Positions 15,398 to 20,206 of a stretch of 20,206 nucleotides of DNA are shown one piece after another. The position numbers and the translations under genes are program-made. Each line of letters starts with the position of its first letter. Position 1 is the first letter of the stretch. The DNA comes from Actinomycetota bacterium (GTDB lineage Bacteria; Actinomycetota; Nitriliruptoria; Euzebyales; Egibacteraceae): the NCBI GenBank assembly GCA_019347785.1, contig JAHWKQ010000013.1:1-20206 (forward strand). Reading direction: 5' to 3'. Under the pieces are notes generated by a model. The model was given only the letters and a program-made list of their open reading frames with translations. It had not been told where the DNA came from and did not search any database.

Positions 15398-16416
15398 GTC
15401 GGCATTCCCTCCAGTCCGTGGAACTCCGGCTTGGGCTCGCGGCCCATCAGCGCGCGCACCACCTGGAGCGGGTCCGCGCCCTGGTGCACGATCTTGACGA
15501 CGTGCTCGACGATGGGCATCTCCACCCCGTGCGAGGCGGCAAGCTCGGCGATGGCCCCGGACGACTTGACTCCCTCGGCGACCATGCGCGTCCCCGCCAC
15601 CACCTCGTCCAGGGTGCGGCCGCGGCCGAGCTGCTCCCCCACGTGGCGGTTGCGGGACTGCCGGCTGATGCACGTGGCCACGAGGTCCCCCATGCCCGCG
15701 AGACCCGAGCACGTCAGTGGGTTGCCGCCCAGCGCCACGGCCAGCCGCGTCATCTCGGCCAGCCCCCGGGTCACCAGCATCGCCTTCGTGTTGTCCCCGT
15801 AGCCCAGCCCGTCGGCCATCCCGGCGGCCAGGGCCACGGCGTTCTTCACGGCGCCGCCGAGCTCCACGCCCACGACGTCGGGGTTGGTGTAGACACGGAA
15901 GTGGGACGTGTGGCACATCGCCTGCACCCGGCGGACGACGTCGGGCTCGGGCCCGGCCGCCACCGTGGCCCCGGGCAGCCGGCGCGCGCACTCCTTCGCC
16001 AGGTTCGGGCCGCTCACGACGACGACCTGCGACGACGGCACGTCCAGCACGGATCGGATGATCTCGCTCGCGCGCTTGCACGTCCGCGGCTCGATGCCCT
16101 TGATGAGGCTGGCATAGGCGGTCCGGCGGGGCGCCAGGTCGGTCCAGCGCTCCAGGTTCGCCCGCAGCGCATAGCTGGGGATCGCCAGGACCACCACCTC
16201 CGCGTCACCGAGCGCCTCCTGGGGGTCCGCCGTGGCCCGCACCCGGTCGGGAACGACGACGTCGCCCAGGTAGTCGGGGTTGCGGTGCTCGCGGTTGAGC
16301 CGCTCGGCGACCTCCCCGCGGCGCGCCCACATGACGACGTCCTCACCGGCGTCCGCGCACAGCATCGCGAACGCGGTGCCCCACGAGCCCGCTCCCATGA
16401 CGGTGACCGTGCCCAT
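15394..16416 (-). CDS. gpsA: NAD(P)+-dependent glycerol-3-phosphate dehydrogenase
   Basis: Reduces dihydroxyacetone phosphate to sn-glycerol-3-phosphate for phospholipid synthesis. The 340-aa protein has the Rossmann motif MGAGSWGTAFA near its N terminus, VVVSGPNLAKECA, the catalytic-lysine motif GGAVKNAVALAAG and GLAGMGDLVATC, all intact. The ATG is preceded by a perfect AGGAGG four bases upstream. It forms an operon with ddl and is divergent from cofC, the same arrangement as in Mycobacterium (gpdA2/ddlA with Rv2983). Transcription probably starts from the TAGACT box in the left arm of the intergenic inverted repeat. Confidence 0.96.
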   Translation of the reverse strand: MGTVTVMGAGSWGTAFAMLCADAGEDVVMWARRGEVAERLNREHRNPDYLGDVVVPDRVRATADPQEALGDAEVVVLAIPSYALRANLERWTDLAPRRTAYASLIKGIEPRTCKRASEIIRSVLDVPSSQVVVVSGPNLAKECARRLPGATVAAGPEPDVVRRVQAMCHTSHFRVYTNPDVVGVELGGAVKNAVALAAGMADGLGYGDNTKAMLVTRGLAEMTRLAVALGGNPLTCSGLAGMGDLVATCISRQSRNRHVGEQLGRGRTLDEVVAGTRMVAEGVKSSGAIAELAASHGVEMPIVEHVVKIVHQGADPLQVVRALMGREPKPEFHGLEGMPT

Positions 16417-16466
16417 CGCGCCTCCTGTCGACGGCCCGGCGCGGTCGCGCGGGCGGCGGCGCCGCG

Positions 16467-16472
16467 AGTCTA
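16467..16472 (-). promoter_or_regulatory. -10 element (TAGACT) of gpsA-ddl
   Basis: TAGACT read on the minus strand lies in the left arm of the inverted repeat at 16465-16490 and predicts a start near 16460, leaving a 44-nt leader with AGGAGG. Confidence 0.5.
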
Positions 16473-16482
16473 GGCAGGACCC

Positions 16483-16488
16483 TAGACT
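16483..16488 (+). promoter_or_regulatory. -10 element (TAGACT) of cofC
   Basis: TAGACT ends seven bases before the cofC ATG at 16496, the spacing of a leaderless mRNA. There is no Shine-Dalgarno site before that ATG, in agreement. Confidence 0.5.
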
Positions 16489-16495
16489 CGGCGGC

Positions 16496-17119
16496 ATGGG
16501 CGTCGTCGCGATCGTGCCGCTCAAGGCGCTGTCCGACGCCAAGCGCCGGCTGGCGCCGGCGCTGGACGCCCGTGGCCGCCGGGAGCTGGTGGCCACGCTG
16601 TTCGAGACCGTCGTGGAGGCGTGTCGGGACAGCGCGGCGGTCGAGGGCGTCCTGGTCGTCGCGGGGGACCCGGACGCCGCGGCGCTGGCCCGCCCCCTGG
16701 CCGTGGAGGTGGTCCTCGAGCGGCGCCGGGGGCTGGCGCCGGCGATGGCCGCGGCCGAGGCCGCGACGCGGGGCGCCGCCGCGACGGTCGTCGTGATGGC
16801 CGACCTGCCGCTGGTGACCGGCCGCGACGTCGACGCGGTGTGTGCCGCCGGACGCCGTGGTCCCGCGGTCGTGGTCGCCCCGGCCCGCGACGGGGGAACC
16901 GGCGCGCTGCTGCGGCGGCCCCCCGGCGTCGTACCGACCGCCTTCGGCCGCCGCTCGGCGGGTGCGCACGTGCGCCTGGCCCGGCTCGCGGGCGTGCCGG
17001 TCACGACCCTCGACGTGGAGGGCCTGGCCCACGACGTGGACACCCCCGGGCAGCTGCGCCACGCCGCCGTCACGCGGGGGCCGCTGCGACGGTGGGCCGG
17101 ACGGCCGCGGTCGGCCTGA
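16496..17119 (+). CDS. cofC: 2-phospho-L-lactate/phosphoenolpyruvate guanylyltransferase (F420 biosynthesis)
   Basis: CofC/FbiD-family nucleotidyltransferase that activates phospholactate (or, in actinobacteria, phosphoenolpyruvate) with GTP for coenzyme F420 synthesis. The 207-aa protein starts MGVVAIVPLKALSDAKRRLA, the family signature with the Lys/Arg nucleotide loop. VVMADLPLVTGRDV supplies the metal-binding Asp, APARDGGTGALL the substrate loop, and LDVEGLAHDVDTPGQL the C-terminal acidic segment. The start is set by the leaderless -10 spacing. No other F420 genes are in the window; divergence from gpsA is conserved in mycobacteria. Confidence 0.93.
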   Translation: MGVVAIVPLKALSDAKRRLAPALDARGRRELVATLFETVVEACRDSAAVEGVLVVAGDPDAAALARPLAVEVVLERRRGLAPAMAAAEAATRGAAATVVVMADLPLVTGRDVDAVCAAGRRGPAVVVAPARDGGTGALLRRPPGVVPTAFGRRSAGAHVRLARLAGVPVTTLDVEGLAHDVDTPGQLRHAAVTRGPLRRWAGRPRSA

Positions 17120-17126
17120 GCGCGCG

Positions 17127-17132
17127 TACGCT
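17127..17132 (+). promoter_or_regulatory. Possible -10 element (TACGCT) before the cold-shock-like gene
   Basis: TACGCT fits TAnnnT and lies in the 40-nt gap after cofC. It would allow transcription separate from cofC. Weak, as it lacks the TAGnnT form seen elsewhere. Confidence 0.25.
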
Positions 17133-17159
17133 TCGGCCCATCTCGACAGGAGTGCTGAC

Positions 17160-17366
17160 GTGCCCCAGGGGACGGTCAAGATGTTCGACCCGCAGACCCG
17201 GACCGGGTCGCTGCTCACCGACGCCCAGGAGGAGGTCCTGATCGACGCCGACGCCTTCGCGGCCTCCGGCCTGATGGAGCTCCGCCTGGGCCAGCGGGTC
17301 CGCTTCGACGTCGACGAGACCGGCGGGACGCCGGTGGCCCGTCAGCTCAACGTGGTCAGCCTGTGA
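17160..17366 (+). CDS. Degenerate cold-shock-domain protein
   Basis: A 68-aa protein whose whole length aligns by eye with the cold-shock domain: GTVKMFDPQTRTGSLLTDAQ for the first strands, VLIDADAFAASGL for the third, and LRLGQRVRFDVDE near the end. The RNA-binding aromatics are gone: RNP1 K-G-F-G-F-I is R-T-G-S-L-L-T and RNP2 V-F-V-H is V-L-I-D, while the first-strand Trp is Met. Nucleic acid binding by the classical surface is unlikely. The GTG start has AGGAG seven bases upstream. Its stop overlaps the start of the membrane protein gene (GTGA), so the two are probably made together. Not a typical cold-shock chaperone; function unknown. Confidence 0.75.
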   Translation: MPQGTVKMFDPQTRTGSLLTDAQEEVLIDADAFAASGLMELRLGQRVRFDVDETGGTPVARQLNVVSL

Positions 17367-17800
17367 CCGGCCGCCCCGACGGCAACCGCCCGGCCGGGGC
17401 GCCCTGGCCCCGCACAGCGCCGGCCCGCCGCGCGGCCCCCGCGCGCGCCGTGGGATGGCTGGCCGTCGCCGGCGCCGCCGGGTCGGCCGCCATGAGCCTG
17501 TCGCACGCCGGCGTCGCGCTGCCCGTCGTGTCGGCGCTGATGCCCGGGCGCATCGTCCTGCCCCCGGTCGCCGCCGGCTTCGCGGTGGGCGCCGTGGCAT
17601 TCGCGGCGGTCGCCGTCGGCGCGTTCCGCCGCCGGCCGTGGGCGTGGGCCGCCGGAGTGGCCGTCAACGGGCTGACGCTCACCAGCGCCGCGGTGCCGTT
17701 CCGGGGCGTGCCCAGCGCCCTGGCCGTCGCCGTCACGCTGGCCGCGCTGGGGGTCCTGGCCTCCCGTGCGGGCCGGGAGGCGCTTCGTCCCGGGCCCTGA
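17363..17800 (+). CDS. Small integral membrane protein, four predicted helices
   Basis: I do not recognise the family. The 145-aa product has an N-terminal Arg/Pro/Ala-rich cytoplasmic-looking tail of about 29 residues and four hydrophobic segments: about 30-55 (GWLAVAGAAGSAAMSLSHAG), 63-88 (IVLPPVAAGFAVGAVAFAAV), 92-112 (WAWAAGVAVNGLTLTSAAVP) and 117-134 (ALAVAVTLAALGVLA). It ends in a short basic tail. The GTG start overlaps the stop of the cold-shock-like gene by four bases, indicating translational coupling. The layout recalls small integral membrane proteins of actinobacteria with no assigned role. Confidence 0.75.
   Translation: MTGRPDGNRPAGAPWPRTAPARRAAPARAVGWLAVAGAAGSAAMSLSHAGVALPVVSALMPGRIVLPPVAAGFAVGAVAFAAVAVGAFRRRPWAWAAGVAVNGLTLTSAAVPFRGVPSALAVAVTLAALGVLASRAGREALRPGP
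17759..17781 (-). terminator. Hairpin after the substrate-binding protein gene
   Basis: GCCTCCCG and CGGGAGGC arms (8 bp, seven-base loop) lie 24 nt after the binding-protein stop on the minus strand and inside the end of the convergent membrane protein gene. Placement suits termination of the transporter operon; no U-tract. Confidence 0.4.
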
Positions 17801-17805
17801 CGCGC

Positions 17806-18798
17806 CTACTCGATGAAGCCCTGCTCCTGCAGGTACTCGGTGGCGACCTGCTCCTCCAACTTGCCGTCCACGTCGACCTCGGCGTTCATGTCCGTGATCG
17901 TCTTCTGGTCCAACGGCTCGCCGATCTCACCGAACATCGTGGCGATGTCCGGGTTCTGGTCGTTGAACTGCTTCTTCATCGTCAGCGACGTGAGGTAGCT
18001 GAGGAAGAAGTTCTTGTCGTCCTCGACGAGCTTCAGGTCGAACGCGGCGATGCGCCCGTCGGTCGTGAACACCTCGCCGAAGTTGCACGGCTTGCCCTTC
18101 CGCGTGGAGGTGTAGATGACGCCGAAGTCCATCTGGGTCGTCTTGTCGCGGGGCCAGGTGAACCCGTACTCCTCCTCCAGACCGGGCAGGCCGTCGTTGC
18201 GCGTGCCGAAGGTCGGGTCCATGCACAACGTGGCGTCCTCGGGCCGCTGCTCGATGAACTGGGGGAAGTCGGAGATCTTCTCGATGCCCAGGTCGCCGGC
18301 GGCCTTCTGGCGGTAGGCGATGCCGTAGGTGTCGTCGAACGATGCCGGCGGCGCCCAGTAGATGCCGTTCTCCTCCAGGTCCTCCTGGGAGACCATCTCC
18401 CAGAACTCCTCCGGCGGCACACCCTCCGGGGCGACGTCGTGGCCCAGGTAGTTGATCCACGTGGTGCCCGAGTACTCCCAGGTGACGTCGATCTGGTCGG
18501 CCTCCAGCGCCTCGCGGGCGCCGGCCGGGCTGGGCAGGTTGGGCGTGTACTCGACGGTGGCGCCGGTCTCCTCCAGGGCGATCCTGGTGAGCTCGCCCAG
18601 CAGCAGCATCTCGGTGAAGTCCTTGGTGCCCACGCGCACGTTCAGCCCGGAGAAGTCGTACGTGTCGGCCAGCAGCTCGCCGGAGCCGCCGCCGTCGTCT
18701 TCGCCTCCAGAGCCCCCGGACCCGCCGCACGCAACCGCGAGCAGCGCGAGGGCCGCGAGCAGGGCGAGCAGCCGGGCGCGCGTTCGGTGTCGGTCCAT
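17806..18798 (-). CDS. Glycine betaine/choline-type ABC transporter substrate-binding lipoprotein
   Basis: ProX/OpuC-type solute-binding protein, 330 aa. Residues 1-23 are a basic, Leu/Ala-rich signal peptide ending LAVAC, with Cys24 as the lipidation site. A Gly/Ser/acidic linker follows. The OpuAC-like domain starts at LNVRVGTKDFTEMLLLGELT and contains TVEYTPNLPSPAGAREAL, DVTWEYSGTTWINYLG and AYRQKAAGDLGIEKISDF. Two cysteines (ATLCMDP, GKPCNFG) could form a disulfide. The ATG has AGGAC nine bases upstream, and the permease gene ends 34 nt before. The likely substrate is betaine, choline, carnitine or a similar quaternary amine; which one cannot be told. Confidence 0.9.
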   Translation of the reverse strand: MDRHRTRARLLALLAALALLAVACGGSGGSGGEDDGGGSGELLADTYDFSGLNVRVGTKDFTEMLLLGELTRIALEETGATVEYTPNLPSPAGAREALEADQIDVTWEYSGTTWINYLGHDVAPEGVPPEEFWEMVSQEDLEENGIYWAPPASFDDTYGIAYRQKAAGDLGIEKISDFPQFIEQRPEDATLCMDPTFGTRNDGLPGLEEEYGFTWPRDKTTQMDFGVIYTSTRKGKPCNFGEVFTTDGRIAAFDLKLVEDDKNFFLSYLTSLTMKKQFNDQNPDIATMFGEIGEPLDQKTITDMNAEVDVDGKLEEQVATEYLQEQGFIE

Positions 18799-18832
18799 GA
18801 TCGTGGTCCTCTCGTGTGGGGGGAGGAGGGGT

Positions 18833-19645
18833 CTACAGCCCCCTGGGTCGCAGCGTCTGCTCGGCGATGCCGCCGAGCCAGTCGGCCAACAGCGCCATGG
18901 CGGCGGCCAGGACGCTGCCGGTGATGACGATGAGCGGCCGGCTGAAGCCGAAGCCGGTCAGGATGATCTCCCCGAGCCCTCCCCCGCCGATGAAGGCCGC
19001 CAGCGGGGCGGTCGAGATGATGAGCACGAGGGCGGTCCGCACGCCCGTGGCCAGGATCGGCACGCTGAGCGGCAACTCGATGCGGCGCAGGATGTCGCCG
19101 CGGCTCATGCCCATGCCCCGCGCGGCCTTGATGACGTCCGGGTCGACCTGCTGGAGGCCGACCATCGTGCCGCGCAGGACCGGCAGCAGGGCGTAGATCG
19201 CCAGCCCGACGATCGCCGCCCGTGCGCCGTTGTCCTCCAGGACGACGAGGTAGACGACGACGAGGGTGCCGATCGAGGGCACGCCCTGGCCGATGTTGGC
19301 CGCGGCCACCGCGAAGGGGGTGACGCGCCGGGCCCAGGGGCGGGTCAGGGCGATGCCCAGCGGGATGGCGACGGCCAGGACGATCGCGGTCGCCCACAGC
19401 GACAGCCGCAGGTGCTGCACGAGCGAGGTCCGGATGAACCCGTAGTTGAGCCGCCCCTGCTCCAGCACGTCGAGCTCTTGCCCCTGCACGTACAGGAACA
19501 GGGCCCCCAGGCCTGCCGCGACGAGCAGCGGGGTGGCCGAGTAGCGGGCGACACGGCGCAGGCCCCTGGCCCGCGGCGCCTCACGCGCCGGCGCGAGGAC
19601 GGCGGCCGCCTCCCGCACCCGCTCGGAGACCGCGGACTCGCTCAT
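18833..19645 (-). CDS. ABC transporter permease, glycine betaine/choline type
   Basis: Integral membrane subunit (270 aa) of an OpuC/YehW-type importer. After a charged 30-residue N-terminal tail, about six hydrophobic helices are visible, beginning TPLLVAAGLGALFLYV. The signature stretch NIGQGVPSIGTLVVVYLV is typical of betaine permeases. The EAA-type coupling loop is IKAARGMGMSRGDILRRIELPLSVPI, followed by GGGGLGEIILTGF. The ATG overlaps the ATPase stop as ATGA. Many relatives have a second permease; none lies between here and the binding protein, so it is either upstream of the window or absent. Confidence 0.9.
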   Translation of the reverse strand: MSESAVSERVREAAAVLAPAREAPRARGLRRVARYSATPLLVAAGLGALFLYVQGQELDVLEQGRLNYGFIRTSLVQHLRLSLWATAIVLAVAIPLGIALTRPWARRVTPFAVAAANIGQGVPSIGTLVVVYLVVLEDNGARAAIVGLAIYALLPVLRGTMVGLQQVDPDVIKAARGMGMSRGDILRRIELPLSVPILATGVRTALVLIISTAPLAAFIGGGGLGEIILTGFGFSRPLIVITGSVLAAAMALLADWLGGIAEQTLRPRGL

Positions 19646-20206
19646 GCCCGGGCTTCCTGACCCTCCACGGCGCGCGCCTCGTCACGCATGTCGCGGATCG
19701 CCTCCTGCAGCGCCGACTGGTCGAGCGTGCCGACGTACGCGTCGTCGTCCACGACGACGGCCACCCCGGTGTCGGAGATGAGCATCTCCTGCAACGCGTC
19801 CCGCAGCGTCACCCGGGGATCGACGACGCCGCGCACCGGCACACCGGCGTCCGCGAGCCGGGTGCCGCCGTCGAGCTCGTCGCGCGCCACCCAGCGCCGC
19901 GGTTGACGGCGATCGTCCAGCACCAGTAACCAGTCGTTCCCCGCCTCGTCCATGAGGCGGCGGGCCTCATCATGCGTCATGTCCCCCGTCGCCGTGGGCC
20001 AGTCGGTCGACGGCTCGACGTCGCGGATGCGCGCGAGCTGCAGGCGCTTCAGGACGACGCCCGACCCCAGGAAGTCGGCGACGAAGTCGTCGGCGGGGTT
20101 GGACAGGATGTGCTCGGGGGTGTCGTACTGGGCGAGTTGGGAGCCCACCCGCAGGATGGCGATGCGGTCGCCCATCTTGATCGCCTCGTCGATGTCGTGG
20201 GTGACG
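19642..20206 (-). CDS. ABC transporter ATP-binding protein with CBS domains (partial, 5' end outside window)
   Basis: C-terminal 188 residues of an OpuA/ProV-type ATPase that powers betaine/choline uptake. The fragment begins at the H-switch, VTHDIDEAIKMGDRIAILR, and continues QYDTPEHILSNPADDFVADFLG, typical of this subfamily. Two CBS-like repeats follow (MTHDEARRLMDE to WVARDEL; VDPRVTLRDALQEMLISDTG to TLDQSALQEAI). Tandem CBS domains sense ionic strength in OpuA-type importers, so osmotic control of transport is likely. The Walker A/B part and the start lie beyond the right edge. The stop overlaps the permease start. Confidence 0.9.
   Translation of the reverse strand, partial: VTHDIDEAIKMGDRIAILRVGSQLAQYDTPEHILSNPADDFVADFLGSGVVLKRLQLARIRDVEPSTDWPTATGDMTHDEARRLMDEAGNDWLLVLDDRRQPRRWVARDELDGGTRLADAGVPVRGVVDPRVTLRDALQEMLISDTGVAVVVDDDAYVGTLDQSALQEAIRDMRDEARAVEGQEARA

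Larger units (their letters stand above)
16465..16490. repeat. Perfect 10-bp inverted repeat between gpsA and cofC
   Basis: CGAGTCTAGG (16465-16474) and CCTAGACTCG (16481-16490) are separated by CAGGAC. Each arm contains the putative -10 box of one divergent gene, so the repeat may be two overlapping promoters, an operator, or both. Confidence 0.75.

Noticed and set aside
17782..17819. GCTTCGTC/GATGAAGC imperfect repeat across the two convergent stops
   Set aside because: It has one mismatch and a 22-base loop; the perfect hairpin at 17759-17781 is a better terminator candidate.

Overview
The window is very GC-rich bacterial chromosome (roughly 74% by eye) carrying a conserved housekeeping block. 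Gene content and order (smc, mutM-like, rnc, plsX, rpmF, yceD/DUF177, a SepIVA/DivIVA-like coiled coil, coaD, rsmD, recG, rpmB, thiD, thiL, an Lrp/AsnC RAM protein, ddl, gpsA, cofC) match the arrangement known from Actinomycetota such as Streptomyces and Mycobacterium. GTG starts, TAGnnT -10 boxes, probable leaderless starts and an F420 gene (cofC) fit that phylum. A deep-branching actinobacterial class such as Nitriliruptoria is possible but cannot be shown from this sequence.

Layout. 1-1912 (-): 5' part of smc, with the 3' end outside the window. 1989-2246: a perfect 38-bp palindrome and an unrecognised 66-aa coiled-coil gene (-). 2487-3548 (+): membrane-anchored alpha/beta hydrolase, convergent with the next operon. 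3524-6809 (-): yceD, rpmF, plsX, rnc and an Fpg/MutM-like gene, a tightly packed ribosome/phospholipid/RNA-processing operon. 6961-7503 (-): SepIVA-like division coiled coil. 7552-10759 (-): recG, rsmD and coaD, joined by GTGA overlaps. 10938-11141 (+): rpmB, divergent from recG. 11157-12982 (-): thiL and thiD, the kinases acting on TMP and HMP(-P). 13099-14278: dodecin-like gene (+), phosphoribosyltransferase (-) and stand-alone RAM protein (+). 14282-16416 (-): gpsA and ddl. 16496-17800 (+): cofC, a degenerate cold-shock-domain protein and a four-helix membrane protein. 17806-20206 (-): CBS-containing ATPase (5' end outside the window), permease and lipoprotein of a glycine betaine/choline-type ABC importer.

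Most of this is ordinary core genome; I found no mobile element, CRISPR array, tRNA or rRNA. The points most worth a second look are: an Fpg/MutM homologue in the usual operon position that lacks nearly all known catalytic and lesion-probing residues; an inverted repeat between gpsA and cofC whose two arms each form a -10 box for one of the divergent genes; a cold-shock fold stripped of its RNA-binding aromatics and translationally coupled to a small membrane protein; structured leaders before rpmB and rnc; and the perfect palindrome upstream of a probably leaderless smc. Recurrent TAGnnT hexamers sit at almost every transcription-unit start and are used below to choose start codons.
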